From the NCBI RefSeq assembly GCF_015223355.1, contig NZ_JADFFK010000003.1, forward strand, positions 62,001-126,000: a stretch of DNA of 64,000 nucleotides, written 5' to 3'. The translations under genes were made by a program, and so were the position numbers. Positions 17,003-27,197 of this stretch are shown here, in pieces. Position 1 is the stretch's first letter; each line of letters opens with the position of its first letter. The notes under the pieces were generated by a model. The model had not been told where the DNA came from and did no database searches. It worked only from the letters and a program-made list of their open reading frames with translations. The DNA comes from Salipiger mangrovisoli. GTDB taxonomy: Bacteria > Pseudomonadota > Alphaproteobacteria > Rhodobacterales > Rhodobacteraceae.

Positions 17003-17601
17003 GGCGGCGGCTGCGCATTCCCGACTTGGGCGGCGCAAGAGCCGCCATCCTGCACCGGCCCCATGCCACGGTGACAGCGCTGGTGCGCCAGTTGCAGGCC
17101 ATCGGGCTCGAGGTCGATTGCCACTGGCCGGACCTGCCGGTCTCGGCGCGCGGGGCGGACTATCTCTTCATCGACGTCGACACCGCCTATGACGAGCAGT
17201 TCCCCTGGCCGCCGGGCGAGGCGCCGCTGCCGACGATCGCGCTGATCGGATCGGAGGCGCCGGGCCGCATCGAATGGCTGATGACCTTCGGCGCCGATGC
17301 GCAAATCCTCAAGCCCGTCGGCGATGGCGGCGTCTATTCCGCCTTGCTGATCGCCCGCGCGACCTTCGATGCTCGGCGCGAGCTGTCGGGCGAAATCGAC
17401 GCGCTGCGGCGCCGCCTCGGTCAGCGCCAGACCGTGGTGCGTGCCGTGGCCACGCTCGCCGCGCGCGGCAAGACCGAGGACCAGGCCTACGAGCAGCTGC
17501 GCGCCATGGCGATGGCCTGGCGGGTGAGCTTCGAAGAGGCCGCGGACCGGATCGTCGCCGCTTCCACCCCTCCCAAAGACGAAGGCAGCACGCATGGCTG
17601 A
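16999..17601 (+). CDS. amiR: AmiR-type ANTAR antiterminator
   Basis: 200 aa. Residues 1-125 form a receiver-like domain lacking the normal phosphorylation set (IFIDVDT-like text in place of the usual aspartate). A helical linker follows (LSGEIDALRRRLGQRQTVVR), then an ANTAR domain at about 140-190: TLAARGKTEDQAYEQLRAMA, then MAWRVSFEEAADRIV. ANTAR domains bind paired hexaloop hairpins in nascent RNA and prevent termination. It is coupled to amiC by ATGA and overlaps the permease gene by 8 nt. It likely controls this very operon. Confidence 0.88.
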   Translation: MRRRLRIPDLGGARAAILHRPHATVTALVRQLQAIGLEVDCHWPDLPVSARGADYLFIDVDTAYDEQFPWPPGEAPLPTIALIGSEAPGRIEWLMTFGADAQILKPVGDGGVYSALLIARATFDARRELSGEIDALRRRLGQRQTVVRAVATLAARGKTEDQAYEQLRAMAMAWRVSFEEAADRIVAASTPPKDEGSTHG

Positions 17602-18480
17602 CACCGCCGCCTCCCTCCCCCCGACCGCACCGGCGAGCGCCCTGCGCCGCCTGCTGCGCCGAAAGCTGGCGCTTTTCGGTCTGGCGATCATCGTGCTGGT
17701 GGTCGGAGGCGCCGTCTGCGCGCCCTGGATCGCGCCTTTTGCCCCCGACGAGCAACTCTTTGACGGGCTGACGCTGTTCGGCGAGCCTCTGCCGCCGGGC
17801 GGGCAATTCCTGATGGGCACCGACCTGCTCGGGCGCGACCTCTTCACCCGGATGCTCTACGGTGCGCGAACGTCGCTGATCATCGGCGTGGCCGCCAATG
17901 GCGTGGCGCTGGTGATCGGCACGCTGGTGGGCGTGCTGGCAGGCTTCAGGCGCGGCTGGCTCGGTGCGCTGCTGATGCGCTTCACCGATCTGATGATGGC
18001 CTTCCCGGCGCTGCTGCTGGCGATCTGCCTCGCGGCGATCTTCCAGCCTTCGCTGTGGATTGTCGCCATGGTGATCGCGCTGGTGAACTGGGTGCAGACC
18101 GCCCGCGTGGTCTACACCGAGACCACCAGCCTGGCCGAGCGCGAGTTCGTCGCCGCCGAGAAGACGCTGGGGGCCTCGCAGGCGCGCATCCTCTTCCGCC
18201 ACATCCTGCCGCACCTCGTGCCGACGCTGATCGTCTGGGGCACGCTCGGCATCTCGGTCACCGTGCTGCTCGAGGCGACGCTGAGCTTCCTTGGCGTGGG
18301 CGTGCAGCCGCCGACGCCGAGCTGGGGCAACATCATCTTCGAGAACCAGACCTATTTCCAGGCGGCACCCTGGCTGGTCTTCATCCCCGGCGCGGCGATC
18401 CTGCTGCTGGCGCTGGCCTTCAACCTCGTCGGCGACGCGCTGCGCGACGTGCTCGACCCGACGCAGAGGGGGAACGACTG

Positions 18481-18481
<1 letters not shown>
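17594..18481 (+). CDS. peptide/amide ABC transporter permease, DppC type
   Basis: 295-aa permease. The N-terminal cytoplasmic stretch is followed by a first membrane segment (LALFGLAIIVLVVGGAVCAP). HLMGTDxLGRD-type text appears as FLMGTDLLGRDLFTRMLYGA, the hallmark of DppC/OppC. The EAA loop is VAAEKTLGASQARILFRHIL, and LEATLSFLGVGVQPPTPSWG is also family-typical. The stop overlaps the next permease start (TGATG). In this operon the substrate is probably an amide or a short peptide. Confidence 0.9.
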
Positions 18482-19401
<920 letters not shown>

Positions 19402-19417
19402 GCTCCATTACCCCAAA

Positions 19418-19435
19418 CCCCGGCATTTTCCGGGG
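19418..19435 (+). other. intra-operon hairpin before the binding-protein gene
   Basis: CCCCGG (19418-19423) pairs with CCGGGG (19430-19435) around CATTTT. It lies 17 nt after the permease stop. No T-run follows, so it more likely protects or sets apart the downstream binding-protein mRNA than terminates. Such hairpins are common where the binding protein must be made in excess. Confidence 0.4.
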
Positions 19436-19445
19436 AGTCACGACC

Positions 19446-19497
19446 ACCACTCACGACCCGACAACCACTCACCAAGAAGACCAAGGCCACCACTCAC
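19446..19497 (+). repeat. three ACCACTCAC repeats in a C/A-rich leader
   Basis: The 9-mer ACCACTCAC occurs at 19446-19454, 19464-19472 and 19489-19497, in a leader that is strikingly poor in G and T. It ends 39 nt before the start of the binding-protein gene. C/A-rich, unstructured leaders are typical landing sites for small RNAs with G/U-rich seeds, but the role here is unknown. Confidence 0.5.
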
Positions 19498-19535
19498 GGA
19501 CGACGGTCGACAAAACCAACAGGGAGAACGACAAG

Positions 19536-21155
19536 ATGAAAGCACTGCTGACTTCCACCGCGATCCTGCTCGCCTCGGCGATCCCGGCGCTCGCGCAGGA
19601 CTACACGCCCGATCCCAATGCCAAGGCGGGCGGGACGATCACCGTCACCTACAAGGACGACGTCGCCACGCTCGATCCGGCCATCGGCTACGACTGGCAG
19701 AACTGGTCGATGATCAAGTCGCTCTTCGACGGGCTCATGGACTACGTGCCCGGCACCACCGAGCTGCGCCCCGGCCTCGCCGAAAGCTACGAGGTGAGCG
19801 AGGACGGCACCGTCTTCACCTTCAAGCTGCGCGAGGGGGTGAAGTTCCACAACGGCCGCGAAATGACCGCCGAGGACGTGAAATACTCGCTCGATCGCGT
19901 GACCAACCCCGAGACGCTTTCGCCGGGTGCGGGCTTCTTCGCCTCGATCGCCGGCTTCGACGAGATCTCGTCGGGCGCGGCCGACACGCTCTCGGGCGTC
20001 GAAGTGGTGGACCCGCTCACGGTCAAGATCACCCTCTCGCGCCCCGACGCGACCTTCCTGCACGTGATGGCGCTGAACTTTGCCTCGGTTGTGCCCAAAG
20101 AAGCGGTGGACGAATACGGCACCGATTTCGGCAAGCACCCGGTCGGCACCGGCGCCTTCAGCCTTGGTGAATGGACCATCGGCCAGCGGCTCGTCTTCGA
20201 GAAGAACGCAGACTACTGGCGGGACGGCGTGCCCTATCTCGACGGCGTGACCTTCGAAGTCGGGCAGGAGCCGATCGTGGCGCTGCTGCGCCTGCAGCAG
20301 GGTGAGGTGGATGTGCCCGGCGACGGCATCCCCCCGGCGAAGTTCCAGGAAGTGATGGCTGACCCGGCGCAGGCTGCGCGCGTGGTCGAGGGCGGGCAGC
20401 TGCATACCGGCTACATCACCCTCAACGTCGGCATGGAGCCCCTCGACAAGCTGGAGGTGCGCGAGGCGATCAATATGGCGATCAACAAGGAGCGCATCAC
20501 CCAGATCATCAACGGCCGTGCGGTTCCGGCCACCCAGCCGTTGCCGCCGTCGATGCCCGGCTACACCGAGGGCTACGAGGGCTATGCCTTCGACGTCGAG
20601 GGTGCCAAGGCCAAGCTCGCCGAGGCGGGTCTGGAAGGCGGCTTCTCGACCGAGCTCTACGTGATGAACACCGATCCCAACCCGCGCATCGCGCAGGCGA
20701 TCCAGCAGGACCTGAAGGCGATCGGCGTCGAGGTGGACATCCGCTCGCTCGCGCAGGCCAACGTGATCGAGGCCGGCGGCGCTGGCGCGGCGCCGATGAT
20801 CTGGTCGGGCGGCATGGCGTGGATCGCCGACTTCCCCGATCCCTCGAACTTCTACGGCCCGATCCTCGGCTGCGCCGGCGCGGGCGAGGGCGGCTGGAAC
20901 TGGTCGAAGTTCTGCGACGAGAGCATTGATGCCATGGCCACCGAAGCCGACAGCTTCACCGACCCCTCGGCGCCCGAGCGCATGAACATGTGGTCCGACG
21001 TCTACATGAAGGTCATGGAGGCCGCGCCCTGGGTGCCGGTGTTCAACGAGCAGCGCTACACGATGAAGTCCGAGCGCATGGGCGGCGACGACGCGCTTTA
21101 CGTCGATCCGGTGTCGATCCCGGTGAACTACGACTACGTCTACATGACCGAGTGA
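19536..21155 (+). CDS. periplasmic peptide/amide-binding protein, DppA/OppA family
   Basis: 539 aa with a signal peptide (MKALLTSTAILLASAIPALA, then QDY). SBP_bac_5 landmarks: GGTITVTYKDDVATLDPAIG at the N terminus, LFDGLMDYVPGTTELRPGLA, FTFKLREGVKFHNGREMTAE, and RVTNPETLSPGAGFF. An AGGGAGAACGAC site precedes the ATG. It supplies the DppB/DppC/ATPase importer of this operon. The acetamidase gene next to it suggests amides, amide-capped peptides or similar small nitrogen sources. Confidence 0.9.
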   Translation: MKALLTSTAILLASAIPALAQDYTPDPNAKAGGTITVTYKDDVATLDPAIGYDWQNWSMIKSLFDGLMDYVPGTTELRPGLAESYEVSEDGTVFTFKLREGVKFHNGREMTAEDVKYSLDRVTNPETLSPGAGFFASIAGFDEISSGAADTLSGVEVVDPLTVKITLSRPDATFLHVMALNFASVVPKEAVDEYGTDFGKHPVGTGAFSLGEWTIGQRLVFEKNADYWRDGVPYLDGVTFEVGQEPIVALLRLQQGEVDVPGDGIPPAKFQEVMADPAQAARVVEGGQLHTGYITLNVGMEPLDKLEVREAINMAINKERITQIINGRAVPATQPLPPSMPGYTEGYEGYAFDVEGAKAKLAEAGLEGGFSTELYVMNTDPNPRIAQAIQQDLKAIGVEVDIRSLAQANVIEAGGAGAAPMIWSGGMAWIADFPDPSNFYGPILGCAGAGEGGWNWSKFCDESIDAMATEADSFTDPSAPERMNMWSDVYMKVMEAAPWVPVFNEQRYTMKSERMGGDDALYVDPVSIPVNYDYVYMTE

Positions 21156-21159
21156 TCCC

Positions 21160-22119
21160 ATGTGCAAGCACTGCGACTACACCATCCACGGCGCGCAGCA
21201 CCATTTCGGCTGGGACAACTCCGTTGCCCCGGCCCTGACGGTCGCGCCGGGCAGCACGATCCTGTTCAACTGCATGGATTCTTCGGCGGGCCAGCTTGGC
21301 CCGTCGAGCACCGTCGCGGACGTGGCCGCGCTTGATTTCTCGAAGATCAACCCGGTGTCGGGGCCGATCTACATCGACGGGGCCGAGCCCGGCGACGCGC
21401 TGAAGATCACCCTCGAGGGCTTTGCCCCTCGGGTCCAGGAGGGCTCGGCCTGGGGCTGGACGGCGAATATTCCCGGCTTCGGCCTGCTTGCCGATCAGTT
21501 CACCGACCCGGCCCTGACCCTGTGGAAGTATGACGCCGAGACGTTGGCTCCGGCGCTCTGGGGCAGCACCGGCAAGGTGCCGCTGAAGCCGTTCACCGGC
21601 ACCATCGGCGTGGCCCTTGCGGAGCCGGGGTTGCACTCCATCGTGCCGCCGCGGCGCACGGGCGGGAATCTAGATATCCGCGACATCTCGACGGGCACGG
21701 TGCTCTACCTGCCGGTCGAGGTGGCCGGGGCGCTCTTCTCGGTGGGCGACACTCACGCGGCGCAGGGCGACGGCGAGGTCTGCGGCACTGCCATCGAAAG
21801 CCCGATGGATGTGACGCTGACGCTCGACCTGGTGAAGGGCGCCAACCTCAAGATGCCGCGCTTCACCACGGCCGGGCCGGTGACGAACCACCTCGACGCC
21901 AAGGGCTACGAGGTCACCACCGGCGTCGGGCCAGACCTGATGAGCGGCGCGCGCGACGCGGTGGCGGGGATGGTCGACCTGCTCTGCGCGCAGCACGGCA
22001 TGTCGGCGGTCGACGCCTACATGCTCGTCTCGACCTGCGGCGACCTGCGCATCTCCGAGATCGTGGATGCGCCGAACTGGGTGGTCTCCTTCTACTTCCC
22101 GCGCGCGGTCTTCGAATGA
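21160..22119 (+). CDS. acetamidase/formamidase family amide hydrolase
   Basis: 319-aa FmdA/AmdA-fold enzyme. Visible motifs are HFGWDNSVAP near residue 15, INPVSGPIYIDGAEPGDALK (about 65-85), HSIVPPRRTGGNLDIRDI (about 164-182) and FSVGDTHAAQGDGEVCGTAI (about 196-215), all conserved in the family. These cytoplasmic enzymes release ammonia from formamide, acetamide or related amides. It sits 4 nt after the binding protein and overlaps the ATPase start (ATGA). Together with amiC/amiR it makes a sensor-uptake-hydrolysis module for amides. At about 320 aa it is of the shorter family type. Confidence 0.88.
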   Translation: MCKHCDYTIHGAQHHFGWDNSVAPALTVAPGSTILFNCMDSSAGQLGPSSTVADVAALDFSKINPVSGPIYIDGAEPGDALKITLEGFAPRVQEGSAWGWTANIPGFGLLADQFTDPALTLWKYDAETLAPALWGSTGKVPLKPFTGTIGVALAEPGLHSIVPPRRTGGNLDIRDISTGTVLYLPVEVAGALFSVGDTHAAQGDGEVCGTAIESPMDVTLTLDLVKGANLKMPRFTTAGPVTNHLDAKGYEVTTGVGPDLMSGARDAVAGMVDLLCAQHGMSAVDAYMLVSTCGDLRISEIVDAPNWVVSFYFPRAVFE

Positions 22120-23906
22120 CGCTCGCGGCGCAAACCATGGCTGCCCCCGTTCAGGGGGCGGCTGCCACGCCGCTCTTGTCGGTGCGGGACCTGACGGTTT
22201 CGGTGCGCGATCGCGGCGTGCTGCGGCCGCTGGTCGAGGGGCTGAGTTTCGATCTTGCCGCCGGCGAGACGCTGGCCATCGCCGGCGAGTCCGGCTCGGG
22301 CAAGTCGATCACCTCGCTGGCGCTGATGGGGCTGCTGCCCAACAACGTTGCGGTCACCGCTGGCCAGGCGCTGCTCGACGGCACCGATCTTCCGCGGCTG
22401 CCCGAGGCCGAGATGCGCGGCCTGCGCGGGGCGAAGGTGGCGATGATCTTCCAGGAGCCGATGACCTCGCTCAACCCGGTGCACCGCATCGGCACGCAGC
22501 TGATCGAGGCGATCCGTGCGCACGAGCCGGTGCCGCAGCGCGCCGCCCGCGCCGCCGCCATCGAGGCACTGCGGCGGGTGCGCATCTCCGAGCCCGAGCG
22601 GCGGATGGGGCAATATCCGCACGAGCTTTCCGGGGGAATGCGGCAGCGCGTGATGATCGCCATGGCGCTGGCCATGCGCCCGGCGCTGCTGATCGCCGAC
22701 GAGCCCACCACGGCGCTCGACGTCACCGTCCAGCGCGAGGTGCTGGAGCTGCTGCGCGACCTTCAGGCAGAGACCGGCACCGCCATCATCCTCATCACCC
22801 ATGATATGGGCGTGGTGGCCGAGACCGCCGACCGCGTCGTCGTCATGAAGGCCGGGCAGGTGGTGGAATCCGGCCCGGTGGCGCAGATTTTCGACGCCCC
22901 TGCGCAGCCTTACACCCGCGACCTCCTGGCCGCTGTGCCGCGGCTCGGGGCGGGGGCCGAGCGCGGCGCGCTGCTGCCGCCCGAAGCGCCCGTGCCTGTC
23001 GCCCGGCTGATCGATGCGCAGGTACGCTTCGACATAGGCGCCAATTTCTTCGGCCGCCCGACCCATCGCGTGCACGCGGTCGAGGGCGTGAGCTTCGATA
23101 TCCGCCCCGGCGAGACCTTCGGCCTGGTCGGCGAGTCCGGCTGCGGCAAGTCCACCATCGCCAAGGCGCTGGCGGGGCTCGTGCCGCACCGGGGGCTGAT
23201 CGAGGTGGCGGGCAAGAAGCTTTCGGAGCTGACCGCGCAGGGCCGCAAGGAGATCTGCCGCGACGTGCAGATGGTCTTCCAGGACCCGATGGCGGCGCTC
23301 GATCCGCGCATGACCGTGGGCGAGGCGGTGGCCGAGCCGCTGCTGATCCACGGCGTGGGCAACGCCGAAGAGCGCCGCGACCGCGCCGCGGATCTCTTCC
23401 AGCGCGTCGGCCTCACGCCCGAACAGATGACCCGCTACCCGCATGAATTCTCAGGGGGGCAGCGGCAACGCATCTGCGTCGCCCGCGCCCTGGCGTTGAA
23501 GCCGAAGCTGATCATCTGCGACGAGAGCGTCTCGGCGCTGGATGTGTCGGTGCAGGCGCGGGTGCTGGCGCTGCTCGAGGAGTTGCAGCAGGAGATGGGC
23601 GTCTCCTATCTCTTCATCAGCCACGACATGGCGGTGGTCGAGAATGTCGTCGACCGGCTGGCGGTCATGTACCTAGGCCAGATCGTCGAGATGGGCACAC
23701 GCGATCAGGTCTTCGGCGATCCGCGCCATCCCTACACGCAACGTCTGCTCGACGCGGTGCCGATCCCCGACCCGGCGCGCCGCGGCCGTGCGCATGTGCG
23801 GCCCGCAGGCGAGATGCCCTCGCCGATCCGGGCGCTGGGAGACGCGCCGGCACGGCTCGCGTTGCGCGATGTCGGCGGCGGGCACCTCGTGGCAGCGGCG
23901 GCTTGA
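22116..23906 (+). CDS. fused double ATPase of a peptide/amide ABC importer (DppD-DppF fusion)
   Basis: 596 aa with two complete ABC domains. Domain 1 (about 15-275): GESGSGKS, ELSGGMRQRVMIAMALAMRP, LLIADEPTTALDV, LITHDMG. Domain 2 (about 300-570): GESGCGKST, EFSGGQRQRICVARALALKP, LIICDESVSALDV, FISHDMAVVENV. Both end in the peptide-transporter extension with AQPYTRDLL and RHPYTQRLL. Separate genes encode these halves in classic dpp/opp systems; GsiA shows the same fusion. A GC-rich hairpin (23895-23914, loop TTGA) covers the stop codon and may end the operon. Confidence 0.9.
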   Translation: MTLAAQTMAAPVQGAAATPLLSVRDLTVSVRDRGVLRPLVEGLSFDLAAGETLAIAGESGSGKSITSLALMGLLPNNVAVTAGQALLDGTDLPRLPEAEMRGLRGAKVAMIFQEPMTSLNPVHRIGTQLIEAIRAHEPVPQRAARAAAIEALRRVRISEPERRMGQYPHELSGGMRQRVMIAMALAMRPALLIADEPTTALDVTVQREVLELLRDLQAETGTAIILITHDMGVVAETADRVVVMKAGQVVESGPVAQIFDAPAQPYTRDLLAAVPRLGAGAERGALLPPEAPVPVARLIDAQVRFDIGANFFGRPTHRVHAVEGVSFDIRPGETFGLVGESGCGKSTIAKALAGLVPHRGLIEVAGKKLSELTAQGRKEICRDVQMVFQDPMAALDPRMTVGEAVAEPLLIHGVGNAEERRDRAADLFQRVGLTPEQMTRYPHEFSGGQRQRICVARALALKPKLIICDESVSALDVSVQARVLALLEELQQEMGVSYLFISHDMAVVENVVDRLAVMYLGQIVEMGTRDQVFGDPRHPYTQRLLDAVPIPDPARRGRAHVRPAGEMPSPIRALGDAPARLALRDVGGGHLVAAAA

Positions 23907-23922
23907 GCCGCCGCGGCGCAGG

Positions 23923-24591
23923 CTAGGTGGGCTCGTCCTCTGCGTGCCGCCCCGCGCCGCCCATGCCGAGCCCCATCCCCATTCCGCCGCCGCCTCCGGC
24001 CCCTCCGGATTTTCCGCCAGATCGGTCGCCGGAGCCGCCGTCGCGGCTGTTGGCCGATTTCCCGGAGCCCGAAGCAGGCCGGGTGGGGCCCTGCGCGGGG
24101 ATCGTCACATCTGCGGGGATCGCGCTCAGGTCGAGCGCCTCGCGGATGTAGTCGCGCAGCGAGATGACCAATTCGCCGGTCTGGATCGGCTGCCCTGCCG
24201 ACATCTGGTTCGCCGCCCGTGCCGCGAGTCGGACCTGATCGTCGGTGCCGAGCAGCAGGATGTCCGAGAGCGCGGCCTCGACCGCATCGCGGATGCGGCG
24301 CGTCCGGTCCGAGCCCAGGGAGCCAATATTCGCCTCGGCGGGGCGCTGGCGGAGGTCTCGCATGTGGCTCGGGTCAACGTCCAGCGTTCCTGTGAAGGAG
24401 CCGCCGAGCACCTTGTAGGCGGCGATGAGTGTCTTCAGCCGCTCGTTGATCTGGCGGTTCATGCGCTGTTGCCGCTGTTGCAGCGTCAGCATCATGAAGA
24501 TCCGCATCCCGACGGCAAGAAGAGTGAAGAGCACCAGGCCCAGCAAGGTTCTGAGAAGTGCTTCCCAGGAAGTGAAGTCGAGGGTCCGCAA
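23923..24591 (-). CDS. membrane-anchored protein of unknown function with Gly/Met-rich tail
   Basis: 222 aa that I do not recognise. A single membrane segment ([20 protein letters not shown], about 11-32) is followed by a Gln/Arg-rich helical stretch ([19 protein letters not shown]). A soluble part (about 55-155) contains [20 protein letters not shown]. The tail is low complexity (serine, glycine, then [10 protein letters not shown]). The TTG start at 24591 has a well placed GGAGG site. It is divergent from tgt with 169 nt between the starts. It may be a cell-envelope protein anchored by its N terminus. Confidence 0.6.
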   Translation of the reverse strand: MRTLDFTSWEALLRTLLGLVLFTLLAVGMRIFMMLTLQQRQQRMNRQINERLKTLIAAYKVLGGSFTGTLDVDPSHMRDLRQRPAEANIGSLGSDRTRRIRDAVEAALSDILLLGTDDQVRLAARAANQMSAGQPIQTGELVISLRDYIREALDLSAIPADVTIPAQGPTRPASGSGKSANSRDGGSGDRSGGKSGGAGGGGGMGMGLGMGGAGRHAEDEPT

Positions 24592-24760
24592 GGCGTGCCT
24601 CCGTGGCGACAGGTCGGTAAATCCGGGCGTCGCCGGACGAGCTTACCCCCGAGCCTGGAGAGGGCAAGGCAATCCGCCAAGCGCGCGCCGCTCAGGCGTC
24701 ACGCCGCGCAGCGACAGGCTGGGCCTTGGCAAATCCCGCGCTTTGGGGCAGAGGGACGGC

Positions 24761-25888
24761 ATGAGCCTGACCTCCTTTACCCTTCATGGCCGGGACGGGG
24801 CCGCGCGCACCGGGGTGATCTCCACCCCGCGCGGCGAGATCCGCACCCCCGCCTTCATGCCCGTCGGCACCGCCGCCACCGTCAAGGCGATGCTGCCCGA
24901 AAGCGTGCGCGCCACCGGCGCCGACATCCTGCTGGGCAACACCTACCACCTGATGCTGCGCCCCGGCGCCGAGCGGGTGGCGCGGCTTGGCGGTCTGCAC
25001 AAGTTCATGAACTGGGAGCGGCCGATCCTGACGGACTCCGGCGGCTTCCAGGTGATGAGCCTCTCGGGCCTGCGCAAGCTCACCGAGGAAGGGGTCACCT
25101 TCAAGAGCCACATCGACGGCTCCAAGCACATGCTGTCGCCGGAAAGCTCGATGGAGATCCAGCGGCTGCTCGGCTCGGACATCGTGATGTGCTTCGACGA
25201 ATGCCCGGCGCTGCCCGCCGACCGCCAACGGATCGAGCAGAGCATGCGCCTGTCGATGCGCTGGGCGCAGCGCTCGCGCGATGCCTTCGGCGACCGGCCG
25301 GGCCATATGCTTTTCGGTATCCAGCAGGGCGGCCTCGAGGAGGACCTGCGCGGCGAGAGCGCCGAAGCACTGACCTCGATCGGTTTTGACGGCTACGCTG
25401 TCGGCGGTCTTGCCGTCGGTGAAGGGCAGGAGGCCATGTTCCAGGTGCTCGACTTCGCGCCCGGCCAACTGCCCGAGGACAAGCCGCGCTACCTGATGGG
25501 GGTCGGCAAGCCCGACGACATCGTCGGCGCGGTCAAGCGCGGCATCGACATGATGGATTGCGTGTTGCCCTCGCGCTCGGGGCGCACCGGCCAGGCCTGG
25601 ACCCGGCACGGCATGGTCAACATCAAGAACGCCCGCCATCAGGACGACCCGCGCCCGCTCGACGAGCACTGCACCTGCCCGGCCTGCCGCAGCTACTCGC
25701 GTGCCTACCTGCACCACGTCTACCGCGCCGGAGAGATGATCTCGGGGATGCTGCTCACGTGGCACAACCTGCACTATTACCAGGAGCTGATGCAGGGCAT
25801 GCGGGACGCGATTGCCGGCGGCCGTTTCGCCGCCTTCGAGGCGGAGTTCCACGCGCAGCGTGCCGAAGGGGACATCCCGCCGCTCTAG
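24761..25888 (+). CDS. tgt: queuine tRNA-guanine transglycosylase
   Basis: 375 aa, the normal bacterial length. It exchanges guanine-34 for preQ1 in the queuosine tRNAs. Landmarks are [50 protein letters not shown] with Asp92, and [17 protein letters not shown] with the nucleophilic Asp. The zinc site is [16 protein letters not shown]. The ATG at 24761 fits the family N terminus ([11 protein letters not shown]); the frame is open further upstream but not tgt-like. Confidence 0.96.
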   Translation: MSLTSFTLHGRDGAARTGVISTPRGEIRTPAFMPVGTAATVKAMLPESVRATGADILLGNTYHLMLRPGAERVARLGGLHKFMNWERPILTDSGGFQVMSLSGLRKLTEEGVTFKSHIDGSKHMLSPESSMEIQRLLGSDIVMCFDECPALPADRQRIEQSMRLSMRWAQRSRDAFGDRPGHMLFGIQQGGLEEDLRGESAEALTSIGFDGYAVGGLAVGEGQEAMFQVLDFAPGQLPEDKPRYLMGVGKPDDIVGAVKRGIDMMDCVLPSRSGRTGQAWTRHGMVNIKNARHQDDPRPLDEHCTCPACRSYSRAYLHHVYRAGEMISGMLLTWHNLHYYQELMQGMRDAIAGGRFAAFEAEFHAQRAEGDIPPL

Positions 25889-25899
25889 GCGGTTGGTGG

Positions 25900-26079
25900 T
25901 CAGCGCAGCCGGGCGGCGATCAGCCGCCCGATCAGCCAGAGCCCGGACAGCGCCGCGAAGCTCGCGAGGAAGAGCGCCTTGTAGCCCACGTCCGTCGCGG
26001 GCCGGACCCAGCAGGTGAGCGCGACCGCGATCAGGATCAGGAAGAGGTAGGGTAAGGTGCGCCTGCCCAGATCAGTCAT
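25900..26079 (-). CDS. small two-helix membrane protein
   Basis: 59 aa (MTDLGRRTLPYLFLILIAVA ... ALFLASFAALSGLWLIGRLI). Two hydrophobic helices are separated by a short loop with ATDVGYKA. The start overlaps the stop of the upstream gene by 8 nt, so the two are co-translated. No family recognised. Its stop converges on tgt with an 11-nt gap. Confidence 0.6.
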   Translation of the reverse strand: MTDLGRRTLPYLFLILIAVALTCWVRPATDVGYKALFLASFAALSGLWLIGRLIAARLR

Positions 26080-26938
26080 CGCGGTCTCCGCTTCGGGGCG
26101 GAAAGCCGAGGCGACTGAGCCATGCCGGTCCGGACTCCTCGGCCCATGTGCGCAGTTGCAGACGGGTGAAGGCAACCCGTCCCATGCGCTCGATCAACCC
26201 GCGCGCGTAGCTGTCCTGATGGTTGATGTCCGCATCCCATCGCGCGAAGCGGGCGTGTGCCTCCTCGGCGCTCGTCACGTCCGACAGGTCGTCGAAGAGG
26301 ATCGGTTTGCCGGGGTTGGCAAAATTGGCACCGGGTTGCCAGGCCATGAGAAACGGTCCGCGGCGGAACGGGTTGAGCAACCCGCTGTCCACCGCCGCGC
26401 TGATTGCGACGCGCGCGATGGGCATCTGGTAGCGTTGCAGGGCGATCGGGCAGGCCTCGCGGGGCTGGGCCTGCGTTGCCCGCTGTGCGGCCGCAGAGCT
26501 CTGCATCGGCCAGACGGTGACGACGATCCGCGCGGGGGGAGTCGCCGGCTGTGGCTGCGGCGCAAGGGTTGCCACGAACGCGGCGCAGATCAGCAGAAGT
26601 CGCGCGCTTTCGGTCTTGTCCCCCTCTGTCTCGCTCGGCGGGGTGTTGAAGGCGATCACCCCGTAGGCGGCGAAATCCTCGGGGGACACGTCGCCTGGCC
26701 CGGCGAAGAGCCGCGCCGAGCGTGGCTGGAGCCTGCGGCGCGGGGCCGGGGCGGCGGCGGGCGGCACCGTGTCGACGCCGGACGCTTCGGGAAAGGCCGG
26801 GGCAGGCAGCTCGCGTCCCGCCGGAAAGGCGAACTGCGCGCGCAGAGCGGCGTTGCCCTCGCGCAGCGGGGCGTAGAGCCGCTCTGGCAGAAAGCCAAAG
26901 AGCACGAACAGCAGCAGGGCTGGCAGAAGATCACGCAT
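26072..26938 (-). CDS. DUF1523-like/unknown exported or membrane-anchored protein
   Basis: About 288 aa from the ATG at 26938 (MRDLLPALLLFVLFGFLPER, a signal sequence or anchor). The centre is Pro/Ala-rich (PAFPEASGVDTVPPAAAPAP), then a second hydrophobic stretch (LLLICAAFVATLA). A conserved-looking globular part follows, with RFARWDADINHQDSYARGLI and ERMGRVAFTRLQLRTWAEES. I do not recognise the family with certainty; the DUF label is only a guess. No clear ribosome site is seen at 26938, so the start could lie upstream. It is coupled to the 59-aa membrane protein. Confidence 0.45.
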   Translation of the reverse strand: MRDLLPALLLFVLFGFLPERLYAPLREGNAALRAQFAFPAGRELPAPAFPEASGVDTVPPAAAPAPRRRLQPRSARLFAGPGDVSPEDFAAYGVIAFNTPPSETEGDKTESARLLLICAAFVATLAPQPQPATPPARIVVTVWPMQSSAAAQRATQAQPREACPIALQRYQMPIARVAISAAVDSGLLNPFRRGPFLMAWQPGANFANPGKPILFDDLSDVTSAEEAHARFARWDADINHQDSYARGLIERMGRVAFTRLQLRTWAEESGPAWLSRLGFPPRSGDRDD

Positions 26939-27197
26939 CGGGGGAGGGCCGACAAACCTATGCAGTTGCGGGAAAACGGTTTTGAGCAATTGCGAGATGG
27001 TAGCATGGCGGCGCGGTCGCAGGAAAGCGGCGGGTGGCCGGGGTGCAATTTTCCTGCGCGCGCCGCAGGGGCGTGTGGCGCAGTGCGTTTTCGCACAAGG
27101 GTCTGCGCGCTTGCCGCGGCGCAGCGCGTGCCTATCTTTGCACTCCGACGCCGGGACAGCCCGGTGCGACCTAGGCCCAAAGCAAGGGAGACGCTCC

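Noticed and set aside
18055-18480. N-terminal extension of the DppB-type permease
   Set aside because: This part is out of frame over the DppC-type gene and not permease-like; the ATG at 18481 overlaps the upstream stop and matches the family N terminus.
19494-21167. 557-codon open frame on the minus strand
   Set aside because: Shadow of the peptide-binding protein gene; His/Val/Gly-rich text without any motif.
24425-24760. Extended N terminus for tgt
   Set aside because: The added 112 residues lie antisense to the divergent membrane protein and its promoter and are absent from the Tgt family.
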